Shown: one piece after another, positions 36,575-45,839 of the stretch | How the letters are laid out: each line of letters starts with the position of its first letter | Numbering within the stretch: position 1 is the first letter of the stretch | DNA from: Shiella aurantiaca | GTDB taxonomy: Bacteria; Bacteroidota; Bacteroidia; Cytophagales; Cyclobacteriaceae | Assembly: GCA_030412945.1 (NCBI GenBank) | Contig: JAUHJS010000003.1 | Coordinates: 462,349-526,348 of the forward strand | Reading direction: 5' to 3' | Length of the DNA stretch: 64,000 nucleotides | Made by a program: the position numbers and the translations under genes | Notes under the pieces: model-generated | Databases searched by the model: none | What the model was told of the DNA's origin: nothing | What the model saw: the letters and a program-made list of their open reading frames with translations, nothing else

Positions 36575-37060
36575 ATGGATTGGATACTAATTAGCATAGC
36601 ATGTCTCCTGAGCCTTGTGGGCTTAATCGGATGTATTATTCCCGGAATACCCGGCCCACCGCTCAATTGGCTGGCACTTTTATTACTTTTTTTCTTGAGT
36701 GCTGAGCCACTTACTACCGACTTCTTACTGATTTGGCTGGTGGTTACGGTGCTTGTCACCGGACTGGATTATTGGATTCCCGCAGCCGGAACGAAGAAAA
36801 TGGGCGGTACGCGCTATGGCGTGTGGGGTAGTTTGATAGGGCTCATCATCGGCTTGTTTTTCTTTCCCCCAATCGGACTAATTTTTGGCCCTTTCTTGGG
36901 CGCTTTGGCAGGCGAAATGTATGCCGGACAAAATTCCCATCAAGCATTTCGGGCAGCCTTAGGCTCATTCCTTGGCCTGCTAGTAGGCACTGTTGCCAAA
37001 CTGATTGCTTCGGGAATGATGGTGTACTATGCCGTGAAGGCAAGCCTGAGCATCTGGTAA
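36575..37060 (+). CDS. DUF456 membrane protein
   Basis: The 161-residue, very hydrophobic protein has four membrane segments and the glycine-rich family motifs GLIGCIIPGIPGPPLNWLAL and GTRYGVWGSLIGLIIGLFFFPP, then GPFLGALAGEMYAG. Function of DUF456 is unknown. The glycine-zipper-like helices may pack tightly in the inner membrane. It lies 9 bases after the ABC-F gene. Confidence 0.85.
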   Translation: MDWILISIACLLSLVGLIGCIIPGIPGPPLNWLALLLLFFLSAEPLTTDFLLIWLVVTVLVTGLDYWIPAAGTKKMGGTRYGVWGSLIGLIIGLFFFPPIGLIFGPFLGALAGEMYAGQNSHQAFRAALGSFLGLLVGTVAKLIASGMMVYYAVKASLSIW

Positions 37061-37079
37061 GCATTCATTAGGTCAGTAA

Positions 37080-37117
37080 AACAGAAAAGCGCAAGGAAAC
37101 CCTCGCGCTTTTCTGTT
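37080..37117. terminator. Bidirectional terminator between the DUF456 gene and thiolase
   Basis: A 13-bp perfect inverted repeat (37080-37092 and 37105-37117, AACAGAAAAGCGC type) has an AGG/CCT inner extension. Confidence 0.75.
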
Positions 37118-37135
37118 GTCTTATCTCAATCGCTA

Positions 37136-38314
37136 TTACATCTTCTGAATCACAATAGCAGAAGCACCGCCACCGCCATTGCAGATTCCGGCTACACCAA
37201 TGCTGCCGTTCTTCTTATGCAAAACTGAATTCAGAGTAGCAATAATACGCGCTCCTGAAGCACCCAGCGGGTGACCCAAGGCTACCGCTCCACCAAATAC
37301 GTTAATTTTATCTTCACTGATTTTAAGCGTTTGCATATTAGCCAAGGCTACCGCAGAAAAAGCTTCATTGATTTCATAAAAGTCTACTTTGTCTTCGGTA
37401 ATTCCGGCATGTTTGATAGCCTTAGGAATAGCCAAAGAAGGAGAGGTGGTAAACCACAAAGGATCTTGTTCGGCATCGGCAAAGCCTAAGATTTTTGCCA
37501 AAGGCTTAATGCCCAAAGCATCGGCTTTTTCTTTGCTCATCAATACCAAGGCAGAGGCACCGTCATTGATGGTAGAGGCATTGGCAGCAGTGACGGTGCC
37601 TTCTTTGCTAAATACCGGCTTTAGGCCCGGGATTTTGTCAAACTGTACGTTTTTATATTCCTCATCTTCGGTGATGCTCAAAACATCGCCTTTGTGCTGA
37701 GGCACTTCCACAGGCACGATTTCTTCTTTGAAATAGCCGGCTTCGGTAGCAGCCGCCACACGCTTATAACTATTAATAGCAAATGTATCCTGGGCTTCGC
37801 GGCTGATATTCATTTCTTTGGCGGTATGGTCGGCACAATTACCCATCGCAAAATTGTTATACACTTCCCACAAACCATCCTTCATCAAACCATCTAGCAA
37901 TTCACCATGACCGTACTTGTAGCCAAAGCGGGCTTTAGGTACGTAGAAAGGTACATTACTCATGCTTTCCATGCCTCCGGCTACTACTACCTCGGCTGTA
38001 CCTAGCATAATGCTTTGGGCGGCATACATTACCGATTTCATACCCGAGGCACATACTTTATTCACGGTGGTACAAGGCACATTGTAACCGATACCGGCTC
38101 CTATAGCGGCTTGGCGCGCAGGTGCTTGACCCAAATTGGCCGAAATCACATTACCCATGATTACTTCTTGCACTTCTTTCGGGTCAAGTTTGATTTTGGC
38201 CAAAGCGCCTTTGATGGCCGCAGAACCCAACTGGGTAGCACTAAGAGCTGATAAAGAACCTCCAAAGCTGCCAATAGGTGTGCGTACGGCAGATACTATA
38301 TATACTTCTTTCAT
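37136..38314 (-). CDS. Acetyl-CoA acetyltransferase (thiolase)
   Basis: Condenses two acetyl-CoA to acetoacetyl-CoA, or cleaves it. The 392-residue protein has nucleophile Cys in VNKVCASGMKSVMYAAQ (near residue 88), the catalytic His in GGAVALGHPLGASGARI (near 347) and the second Cys in GICNGGGGASAIVI (near 378). It is complete and typical. Whether it acts in fatty-acid breakdown or isoprenoid/polyhydroxyalkanoate supply cannot be told from the neighbours. Confidence 0.94.
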   Translation of the reverse strand: MKEVYIVSAVRTPIGSFGGSLSALSATQLGSAAIKGALAKIKLDPKEVQEVIMGNVISANLGQAPARQAAIGAGIGYNVPCTTVNKVCASGMKSVMYAAQSIMLGTAEVVVAGGMESMSNVPFYVPKARFGYKYGHGELLDGLMKDGLWEVYNNFAMGNCADHTAKEMNISREAQDTFAINSYKRVAAATEAGYFKEEIVPVEVPQHKGDVLSITEDEEYKNVQFDKIPGLKPVFSKEGTVTAANASTINDGASALVLMSKEKADALGIKPLAKILGFADAEQDPLWFTTSPSLAIPKAIKHAGITEDKVDFYEINEAFSAVALANMQTLKISEDKINVFGGAVALGHPLGASGARIIATLNSVLHKKNGSIGVAGICNGGGGASAIVIQKM

Positions 38315-38379
38315 TCTGATGATAGATTAAATTTTCAAACGTGTGAAATTAGGTAAAAAGGCCTGATTTAAAAAATGGC

Positions 38380-38949
38380 CTACCAGTCGGGCTTGCCCGT
38401 ATGCGATTGGGTATTCTTTCTTTTTTGCTGCTGAATGTACTGCATCTCCTTGTTTTTCATGGCTTCCAGAATCATGCGTGCTTTTTGCTCCGACATGTCC
38501 ATTTCTTCCAATTTCTCCTTGGTCTGCTCAGTCATCTGCTTCTTTTTGTCAGACTCTTCCTGCTCTTTAGGCTTGCTTTCTTCTTCCTTATTCTCTTTTC
38601 CTTGCTGGTCTTGCTGATTCTGGTCCTGCTCTTTTTTTTCCTCCGACTTCTCTTCTTGCTCTTCTTGGTTCTGCTGCTGGTTTTGCTCCTGCTGCTCTTC
38701 CTTATCTTGTTCTTGTTGCTGATCTTGGTTTTGCTGCTGCTCTTGTTGTTCCTGCTTTATTTTTTCATATAACTCACGCATTTTCCTGTCTCCCGGGTAT
38801 TTTTTCAGCCCTTCTTCCAATTTAGCCACAGCCGAAGAAGTGTTACCACCAATATACTGCTTGGCAGAATCATGAAAATAAGCCTCAGAACCTTGTGCCA
38901 AGGCCGAAAAAGAGAAAAGGGTAAAGAAAAACAATACTAATAATCTCAT
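38380..38949 (-). CDS. Secreted Glu/Gln/Lys-rich protein of the Bat operon (BatC-like)
   Basis: The 189-residue protein begins with a signal peptide (MRLLVLFFFTLFSFSALAQG). One TPR-like segment (residues 22-62, SAVAKLEEGLKKYPGDRKM) follows, and then an extreme low-complexity stretch of Gln, Glu, Lys, Asp and Asn (about 65-155). The end is a helical region with QKARMILEAMKNKEMQYIQQ. Similar E/Q-rich TPR proteins occur in Bacteroidota Bat (aerotolerance-type) operons. It overlaps the upstream TPR gene by 4 bases. Confidence 0.72.
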   Translation of the reverse strand: MRLLVLFFFTLFSFSALAQGSEAYFHDSAKQYIGGNTSSAVAKLEEGLKKYPGDRKMRELYEKIKQEQQEQQQNQDQQQEQDKEEQQEQNQQQNQEEQEEKSEEKKEQDQNQQDQQGKENKEEESKPKEQEESDKKKQMTEQTKEKLEEMDMSEQKARMILEAMKNKEMQYIQQQKRKNTQSHTGKPDW

Positions 38950-39572
38950 AATCCGGTTTTATCAATGTCCGCTACCAATTGAATTCTATCTACAAAATCT
39001 TGATACGCTTTTATGCTATGATCTTTTTCCCCAGCCTTTTGTAAGGTTTCCAATGCCAACTGATAGCGCTTCTTTTTTACCAACTCATCTGCTTGCTTTT
39101 TAGTTTCTAACGCAAACAGACTAGGCTGTATCTTATCTTTTTTCTGTGCCGCCAGGTAACGTTTTAGTAATTCTAGGTTATGGCGCGCTTCGGCATTATT
39201 CTCATCTCTTCTCAGGCTATTTTGAAATCCCTCAAGTCCTTCTTCACTTTTAGCATTTTGTATTTCAAGATAACCCAAATGTAAATAGGCTATGCTGGCC
39301 ACCGTATCATTACTAGCATTGGCCGCTGCTTGATAAATAGCCTTAAGCCCCGTGGTATCCGGTTTTGATAAAAGGGCATGACCCCAGTTTATCCATACAT
39401 CCGGAGTATTTTGTCCGAGGCTATCGGCTAGAAACTGAAAAAGGGAAATACTTTTGTCGTATTCTTTTAGGGCAAAAGCGTCCTCTGCTTGTTTTTTATA
39501 GTCATTGACCTTACCTACGGGCGTAAATGTCCATAAAGAGATAAGTAATAAACCAAAGATGTATTTACTCAT
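38946..39572 (-). CDS. TPR protein of the Bat operon
   Basis: The 208-residue protein has an N-terminal signal sequence (IFGLLLISLWTFTPVGKV) and tetratricopeptide-like helices, for example AEDAFALKEYDKSISLFQFLA, AIYQAAANASNDTVASIAYL and AEARHNLELLKRYL. It is probably periplasmic and mediates protein contacts. ATGA overlaps join it to both neighbours, so the three-gene order vWA-TPR-EQ-rich is one transcript. Bat proteins are linked to stress/aerotolerance in Bacteroides; the mechanism is unclear. Confidence 0.78.
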   Translation of the reverse strand: MSKYIFGLLLISLWTFTPVGKVNDYKKQAEDAFALKEYDKSISLFQFLADSLGQNTPDVWINWGHALLSKPDTTGLKAIYQAAANASNDTVASIAYLHLGYLEIQNAKSEEGLEGFQNSLRRDENNAEARHNLELLKRYLAAQKKDKIQPSLFALETKKQADELVKKKRYQLALETLQKAGEKDHSIKAYQDFVDRIQLVADIDKTGL

Positions 39573-40540
39573 ATCGATAAGGTTTTAACGCTTATCAGCG
39601 TATCCAGAAAAAATAAAATCAGGGCTGCGGCTAAGAACCATTGGTATTTATTGGCCGCCACGTCTATTTTGCGCACCTCTCGTAGTTCGCCTTCTATCTG
39701 ACTGATGGATTGAATCAAGGCTGTGGTTTCATTTTCCTTATCCGAAATCTGAAAATATTCCCCATCAGCCTTTTGGGCCAGTTGTTGCAAGGATTCAGGT
39801 TGAAGTTTGGAGATAACCTCCTGCCCATTTCTGTCTCTTTTATTGCCCCTGCGTGAGGGAATGGTACTGCCTTTTTCCGTACCAACGCCAAGCATAAAAA
39901 GACGTATGCCCGATTGGCGGATTTCATCGGCCACCTCTTCGGTATTGGTACCAAAATCTTCGCCATCGCTGATGAGTACTATTACTTTAGATTTTTCAGA
40001 TACGGCCAGTTCCTCTTTTTTTAGAAGCTTTTCGCTGGCAATGCGCAAGGCTGGTCCAAATTCTGTACCACCACCCGAAATCAATTCTGTGTTGAGGGTT
40101 TCGATAAAAAGACTAAGCGCGGCCTGGTCGTAAGTAAGCGGACATTGTACAAAGGCTTCGGCACTAAATATAATGAGGCCGATGCGGTCGGAGTTAAAGG
40201 CCTTGATGATATTTTTCAATTCAAATTTCACTTTTTCGAGCCGTGAAGGGCTCACATCGGAGGCATTCATCGATTCCGAAAGATCTACCGCCAGATAAAT
40301 ATCTTTTCCTACCGACTGGATTTCTTGCGTGCTAGAACCCATAGACGGCCCTAAAATACTGAGCACAAGCAAGAGCAAGGCCGTAGCGCGAAGCAAGCCT
40401 TTTAAAAGTAGGGAAGGGGCAGAGGGATTATTCAATTTTCTATTGGCCCGCACCAAGCGAACAACAAATATACCATAGCCCGCTAGTAGGAGTATTAGCA
40501 GTCCGTAATCCGGAAATTCCAAGCTGTTGAACCAAGTCAT
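39569..40540 (-). CDS. vWA-domain membrane protein of the Bat family (BatA/BatB)
   Basis: The product is 323 residues when started at the ATG at 40540 (MTWFNSLEFPDYGLLILLLA). The frame runs on to 41011, but that part is the antisense of two tRNAs and is not coding. Two N-terminal helices (about 11-30 and 50-75) precede a von Willebrand A domain with the MIDAS motif DLSESMNAS (near residue 93), a SGGGTEFGPAL threonine and ISDGEDFG. A last C-terminal helix follows (LAAALILFFLDTLI). Usual companions MoxR, DUF58, BatD and BatE are absent nearby. Confidence 0.87.
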   Translation of the reverse strand: MTWFNSLEFPDYGLLILLLAGYGIFVVRLVRANRKLNNPSAPSLLLKGLLRATALLLLVLSILGPSMGSSTQEIQSVGKDIYLAVDLSESMNASDVSPSRLEKVKFELKNIIKAFNSDRIGLIIFSAEAFVQCPLTYDQAALSLFIETLNTELISGGGTEFGPALRIASEKLLKKEELAVSEKSKVIVLISDGEDFGTNTEEVADEIRQSGIRLFMLGVGTEKGSTIPSRRGNKRDRNGQEVISKLQPESLQQLAQKADGEYFQISDKENETTALIQSISQIEGELREVRKIDVAANKYQWFLAAALILFFLDTLISVKTLSI

Positions 40541-40710
40541 CCTGCTAAATTGGTAGGTAATGGGATTTTTTGCAAGCCTTTTTACAGGCGCTGCAAGATA
40601 CATGAAATTATCAAAACCCATAAACGTTCTGTGAGTGAGATAGATATACAAAAGGACAAAAAAAAGTAAAATATTTTTCACCAAAAGTGTGCAAGAAACA
40701 AATGTATTGC

Positions 40711-40718
40711 TACCTTTG
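40711..40718 (+). promoter_or_regulatory. -7 element for the tRNA pair
   Basis: TACCTTTG matches TAnnTTTG and lies 23 bases before the tRNA-Ser 5' end. A matching TTG at the usual spacing is not clear. Confidence 0.5.
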
Positions 40719-40741
40719 CATCTCTTTAAGGCAAATGCCTT

Positions 40742-40831
<90 letters not shown>

Positions 40832-40844
40832 AGAGAAAAAATTT

Positions 40845-40918
40845 CGGGGTGTAGCGTAGCCCGGTATCGCGCCACATTTGGGATGTGGAGGTCGTAGGTT
40901 CGAATCCTGCCACCCCGA
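40845..40918 (+). tRNA. tRNA-Pro (anticodon TGG)
   Basis: A 74-base tRNA. Acceptor CGGGGTG pairs with CACCCCG (40911-40917), with discriminator A. The anticodon loop holds TGG (reading CCA/CCN), and the T-loop is TTCGAAT. It lies 14 bases after tRNA-Ser and is presumably processed from the same transcript. Confidence 0.95.
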
Positions 40919-40921
40919 CTT

Positions 40922-40948
40922 AAAAGCCAACAGTAATGTTGGCTTTTT
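40922..40948 (+). terminator. Terminator of the tRNA transcript
   Basis: AAAAGCCAACA (40922-40932), loop GTAA, TGTTGGCTTTT (40937-40947): an 11-bp perfect stem ending in T. Confidence 0.85.
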
Positions 40949-40977
40949 CTGTTTTATGCCACCAGCACTATTGGCTT

Positions 40978-41008
40978 TTGATTTCTTTCTTTTAAGATGG
41001 TAGTTTTG
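40978..41008 (+). promoter_or_regulatory. Predicted promoter giving a leaderless mRNA
   Basis: TTG (40978-40980), 20 bases, then TAGTTTTG (41001-41008) fits the Bacteroidota consensus exactly. It ends only 5 bases before the ATG at 41014. Confidence 0.6.
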
Positions 41009-41013
41009 CAACC

Positions 41014-41265
41014 ATGTTTGAAACCTATCATTTTTCTAAAACCCTTGATGAAGAAGTGTTCGATACCTGGCTAAGCAAAGGGCGGGAAAGCAAAATTGGC
41101 TATTCCTATCTATTGGTTATTTGGGATTCATGGGAAGAGGATTTTAAGCCAAAATATTTTGAAAATAGGGACGAGCTAATAGGGTTTTGTCACTCAGTAA
41201 GTCCTTCGAAAGTAATGGTGGCGGCCTATGATTTGTACTCTGAATCTAAGGTTTCCTTTGAATAA
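41014..41265 (+). CDS. Small hypothetical protein (83 aa)
   Basis: The 83-residue acidic, aromatic-rich protein runs from MFETYHFSKTLDEEVFDTWL to YDLYSESKVSFE. It has no signal peptide or membrane helix, and I do not recognise a family. Support for coding comes from a consensus promoter immediately upstream and ordinary codon use. It stands alone between the tRNA terminator and the Rhs region. Confidence 0.6.
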   Translation: MFETYHFSKTLDEEVFDTWLSKGRESKIGYSYLLVIWDSWEEDFKPKYFENRDELIGFCHSVSPSKVMVAAYDLYSESKVSFE

Positions 41266-41633
41266 ATAGTTTCCTCTCGCATTTGAAGCAATTATCTCTA
41301 TTCCAACTCTGTCCACTTACCGCTTGTGAATATGATATTTTTAGATTATATTTTATTAAGTAAGTTGACGGGAGTTACCACCCCAAACGAAGCAATATAG
41401 TTAATTAAGTAACTTTTTAAGATTATCCTATTTGCCATTCTTTGGATCAAATTACATAGGGGTAATAGGTTGTTTTAAATTTTTTTTAGCATTGATGTTT
41501 TTATTTTGATTTTTTGCTTACACTTGCAATAAATTTAGAATAATTGTTCATATTCTGCTATTCTATCCTCCCTAGAATGTCCAAATCATACGAGAAAGAC
41601 TAATATTTAAAAGTAAGTTTAACACCAGTTTCA
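41266..41633. other. AT-rich intergenic region before the Rhs-like genes
   Basis: These 368 bases contain no convincing gene or RNA. A possible promoter is TTG (41506-41508), 21 bases, TAAATTTA (41530-41537), an imperfect TAnnTTTG, giving a leader of about 90 bases for the next gene. The rest is simple A/T-rich sequence. Confidence 0.5.
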
Positions 41634-44600
41634 ATGCTAAAGAAAGTTCTTAATGTATCCATTGTCGTATTTTTTATGGCAATAAGGTTAACCGTTGCTC
41701 AAGGTATTCAAGTAAATCCATTGACCGGAAATGGGAGTATGTACATCCCAATTTATACTGTTTCAAGTGGGGACGTAAGTGTTCCGATTGGGGTTAGTTA
41801 CAGTACCAACGGAGTGAAGGTGGCAGAAGGGCCTGGTTTATTAGGTTATACTTGGCAATTAGATGCAGGAGGACAGGTTAGTCGTGAAGTAAGGGGATTG
41901 CCAGACGATTTATTAATAACCCAAAGATATATTCCTCAAAATACCTCTCCTGTTTCGGGTGTTACGGTAGTTGAAAATATGCGAATGGGTTGGCTGCATA
42001 ACCCCAATGTTGCAGAACTATCAACTCTTACTTTTTTGGAAGATGGAAGCCTATCCACCTGTTCAGATGAATTTTCAACGAATACTTACTTGTCAGGATT
42101 GTACAAGTATGATGTAGAACCCGATTTTTTTTATATAAATGCCCCCGGACTAAACTTGTCATTTGTTTTTGGAAATGATAAACAGATAAAGTTTTTTGGG
42201 CAATCCGATGCCAAAATTACTTACAAAAAAGATCGTCTAGGTAATATTTTAAAGTTTGAAGTGATAAATGATAGGGGTACAAAATATGTTTTTGAGGAAA
42301 GAAGCCTAATGAGGCTTAGTTCAAATCCTAACTCTTACGATGTATTGGAAGCTGACTACAGATATTATACACCCATTTTCTTAGATGACAAGGGAGCTTC
42401 TTTTGCCAATGAATGGAAACTTACGGAGATGGTGGATGTCTATGGAAACAAAGTTGCCTTTGAATATGAACACTTGCTCAAAAACCCTGAGGCTTTGAAA
42501 ATGTCTGATGTCTCTTATTCAAGTGATTTTGAATTGTTTATTAAATACAATACAACCTATAAAAAAGTTACGGGGGGAGATAATAAAGTATTTTATAACC
42601 AAGCCATATTAAAAAGAATAATCAGTAACAATGTAAGTATTGAATTTTTAATTGATTATAAAGATTTAGGTCTGGATGACGTGTTGACAGAACAAGCTCC
42701 ACCAAAAGACTTGGTTTATGATGAAGTATGGCCATATGTAGCAGCAGATTATGACCAATTAAATAAATTGGCAATTTTAAAAAGAATAAATGTCTTTACA
42801 GGTGAACGGTATAGTGGTTTGTTATCCAAGTTTTTTGAGTTCAATTATGAAGTGATCAAAAAGGATGTGACGATTGATAAGTTCGAATTACAAATATTCT
42901 TAAAGTCGTTGCAGGAGGTGGGCAGAGGCGTTGAAATAGCCCCTTATTTTTTTGATTATTATGGTGTGGATTACAATACTCATATATCTGCATTGGATAC
43001 CACAGGCTCCAATGAATATGATTTTTGGGGATATCCTGCCTCTTTTCCTGGTAATGATGCTTATCCTCAGGTTTATATTTATGACAATTTGAATAATGCC
43101 GCTAGTGAATATAGTAGTATCATTCCTATTGTTGGGAAAGCTGGAATGAAAACATTATCCGGAAAAAATCGGCTAGCTTCTTTACTTAGCGAATGTTTTA
43201 TTGGGAGTCTTAAAAAGGTTACATTTCCATCAGGAGGGAGTCAAGAAATAGAATATTCCAATAACGAATTTTACGATCCAAAGTATTATAATTCAACTAA
43301 TTCATCTTCTTATACAGGTGCTGGCATTAGAGTTGATAAGCTTACCCTTAACGACAATGTTTCAATTAATAATAATATTGTTACTACCTATGAGTATAAA
43401 AGTGCAGATAATAAACCAAGTGGACGTATTAATTATTTGCCAGTTTATGCGCTAACCGTTCCCGTCTATAAAAATCCGGTAACAGGAACAAGAACTAATT
43501 ATAACAACCTCTCGGCAAGTACCAGATATGACTACCTAACCATTAGAACTTCAAAAAGTATTAGTGAAAGGCATGGGTCTTATGTGCTCTATGAAAGGGT
43601 AAAAGTATCTCAAACCAATCAAGGCTATACTGTTTATGAGTATAATATCGTAAATGGACAGTCGGATATCCCGGCCATGTTTGGAGATATGAGCAATGGG
43701 GCCGAATGGGCAGCTACTAAGCAAGAAGTTGCTAGATCGGGATATGCCAGCGGTTCACAATGCAAGGTGCTTGGCTTTGTAAAGAATGGATATTATACTT
43801 ACCCGTATTCTCCTCAAACCAATTATGATTTCCAAAGGGGCTTATTAAGTCAAATTTCTTATTACGACCTAAACAATGTAATTCAGAAGAAAGTAGAATA
43901 TACGTATGGACGAGTTTACTCACAAACCTCTCCAAGTATAGTTAGAGCTTTGCATTTTGATATTTTGCCGGATGAAACTTTGTCTAGGAGTTTTGTGTAC
44001 GGTCAATACAACCTTCTTACTGAACTTTCTAATGAACTAGTGTCACAAAGTGAATTTGTTTATAGTCCTGCTAATGGTTCTAGGGTTCTTTCGTCAGAAA
44101 CTCAATATGAATTTGGTGCAGGCACAGACCCGCACAGAAGAATCAAAAAGGTCGTATCTACCAACAGCGATTTGTCGGAGTACTCTGTAGCGTTTAAATA
44201 TCCGGAAGATTATAATACAACCACGCCAGTTGGAGAGCAGGCTACCATGCTCAATTTGATGAAGACGAAAAACATAGTCAATATTCCGATTGAGAAAACG
44301 AATTATTTTAAACCTAACGGAAGTAGCACCTCAACTGTTTTAGGTTCTAGTTTAACCCTATTTAGTAATTTTTCAAATAACGGACTGGTCTTTCCGTTAA
44401 GGACATTAAACCTGAAAAATACCACCTCATTTACCCCTTCTTATATTTCAAACAATTCATTTGTTTATGACAATGATTATTTTTCTTCTGGCACCAATAT
44501 TTCTTACAATAAGGAAGGTAGAATGACAAGCTCTCAGGACCTTGCCAAGAATAGAAGCGGGGTACATTATGCTTACTCTGGAATGATACCTGTTTTGACC

Positions 44601-45797
44601 ATAAGTGGAGCATTTGCCGATGAGGTTTTATATAATCACTTTAATCCTAAAAATGAATCCTCCTATTCTTTTTCTTTGGTAGGAAGTTGGGCAGAAAATC
44701 CATCTACTCAGGGAAGAAAAGACGCCAATTCATTGGTATATGAGTCAGGAAAGGTTCTTTCAGGTTCAATCAAGATAAATAATCCTACCGAAAAGGTGGT
44801 TTTGAGATTTTATTACAAGTCAACTGCCTCACGAACCGTTACCCTGTTGTTTAAGAATGGTTCAACCACAGTTTCAACTCATACAATTCCTTTAACCAGT
44901 TCATCAACCTGGAAATATGTAACTCAAACATTAACACCAAGTTCAGCCCTGCCGGCAAATGCTACGGTTGAGTTTTCATGCAATGGAGCTATAACCTTAG
45001 ATGACCTCTTAGTATTTCCAGAAAGGGCATTTGTGGGTGTAGTAAACTATGATTCGTACTTTAATCCTGTGGCTAGTATAAATGCTTACGGACAGGAAGA
45101 TGAAGTTGAATATGATGGTTTGAATAGAAAAAGGTTATTGAGAGATATGGATGATAATATTTTGACTAGAAACACCTTTACCGATATAAGCTATACTAAA
45201 CCTGTTTCGGCTTGTTTTGAAATGGAAATGGTTCCTTATAGTATGAGTGTAATATACAAAGCTGTTAATTATTATGATCCCTTGATTTCCTACACCTGGA
45301 CCATAGATGGTGTAGCTACGGTGGGAACTTACCAAAATACAAGAACTAACAGAGATGACCAAGAGGTAACCCTTACCTTAAGAAAAAATGGGGTAGTATT
45401 GGATGAAGTTACTTTACGCCCAAGCTTTAATATACCTCCATCCATTTGCATTGATGGCCCCGTAGAGTGGACGGGTTATAATATTTCAAAATTTGAGGCA
45501 TGTACGGTAAGTGAGCAAGATGCTGCATTGATGACATCCACAACCTTTCATTACATGCCTAGTGAGGTTTATCCACCCTGTGTTAACTGCAATTTGAGTC
45601 TTTACAAATATGACTGGCAGATAAAGCAAGTTCAGAACGATGGTACCATTACGTGGGCTTCTTTTGGCACCAACTCACCTACAGTTACCATTTTGGATAT
45701 TGGTGAAACCTACACTATCCGATGTACAGTCAAGGACCTCTTAAACAGAATGCTATTTATGAGCGAGGAAAGGACCATTAAGTTCTGGTCAGAATAA
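41634..45797 (+). CDS. Sec-exported Rhs-like partner protein (SpvB/YD-type), 1387 aa
   Basis: A signal peptide (residues 1-23, ending LTVAQ) precedes a very large beta-rich protein. Near residues 28-90, SYSTNGVKVAEGPGLLGYTW and GGQVSRE resemble the start of SpvB/TcB-like and Rhs partner proteins. About residues 1000-1125 look like a carbohydrate-binding or jelly-roll module (GSWAENPSTQG; VVLRFYYKSTASRTVTLL). A YD-type repeat follows (EYDGLNRKRLLRDMD, near 1165), then Ig/PKD-like ends. It is AT-rich compared with the next gene. The pair probably forms an Rhs shell with the downstream toxin protein (inference); no toxin tail is seen here. Confidence 0.75.
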   Translation: MLKKVLNVSIVVFFMAIRLTVAQGIQVNPLTGNGSMYIPIYTVSSGDVSVPIGVSYSTNGVKVAEGPGLLGYTWQLDAGGQVSREVRGLPDDLLITQRYIPQNTSPVSGVTVVENMRMGWLHNPNVAELSTLTFLEDGSLSTCSDEFSTNTYLSGLYKYDVEPDFFYINAPGLNLSFVFGNDKQIKFFGQSDAKITYKKDRLGNILKFEVINDRGTKYVFEERSLMRLSSNPNSYDVLEADYRYYTPIFLDDKGASFANEWKLTEMVDVYGNKVAFEYEHLLKNPEALKMSDVSYSSDFELFIKYNTTYKKVTGGDNKVFYNQAILKRIISNNVSIEFLIDYKDLGLDDVLTEQAPPKDLVYDEVWPYVAADYDQLNKLAILKRINVFTGERYSGLLSKFFEFNYEVIKKDVTIDKFELQIFLKSLQEVGRGVEIAPYFFDYYGVDYNTHISALDTTGSNEYDFWGYPASFPGNDAYPQVYIYDNLNNAASEYSSIIPIVGKAGMKTLSGKNRLASLLSECFIGSLKKVTFPSGGSQEIEYSNNEFYDPKYYNSTNSSSYTGAGIRVDKLTLNDNVSINNNIVTTYEYKSADNKPSGRINYLPVYALTVPVYKNPVTGTRTNYNNLSASTRYDYLTIRTSKSISERHGSYVLYERVKVSQTNQGYTVYEYNIVNGQSDIPAMFGDMSNGAEWAATKQEVARSGYASGSQCKVLGFVKNGYYTYPYSPQTNYDFQRGLLSQISYYDLNNVIQKKVEYTYGRVYSQTSPSIVRALHFDILPDETLSRSFVYGQYNLLTELSNELVSQSEFVYSPANGSRVLSSETQYEFGAGTDPHRRIKKVVSTNSDLSEYSVAFKYPEDYNTTTPVGEQATMLNLMKTKNIVNIPIEKTNYFKPNGSSTSTVLGSSLTLFSNFSNNGLVFPLRTLNLKNTTSFTPSYISNNSFVYDNDYFSSGTNISYNKEGRMTSSQDLAKNRSGVHYAYSGMIPVLTISGAFADEVLYNHFNPKNESSYSFSLVGSWAENPSTQGRKDANSLVYESGKVLSGSIKINNPTEKVVLRFYYKSTASRTVTLLFKNGSTTVSTHTIPLTSSSTWKYVTQTLTPSSALPANATVEFSCNGAITLDDLLVFPERAFVGVVNYDSYFNPVASINAYGQEDEVEYDGLNRKRLLRDMDDNILTRNTFTDISYTKPVSACFEMEMVPYSMSVIYKAVNYYDPLISYTWTIDGVATVGTYQNTRTNRDDQEVTLTLRKNGVVLDEVTLRPSFNIPPSICIDGPVEWTGYNISKFEACTVSEQDAALMTSTTFHYMPSEVYPPCVNCNLSLYKYDWQIKQVQNDGTITWASFGTNSPTVTILDIGETYTIRCTVKDLLNRMLFMSEERTIKFWSE

Positions 45798-45839
45798 GTC
45801 CTCTTGTAGTTTTTTGGAAACATTACGAACGAAAAATCA

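Noticed and set aside
38401..38772. Leucine-rich plus-strand frame opposite the Glu/Gln-rich protein
   Set aside because: It is the mirror of CAG/GAA-type low-complexity codons, not a membrane protein gene.
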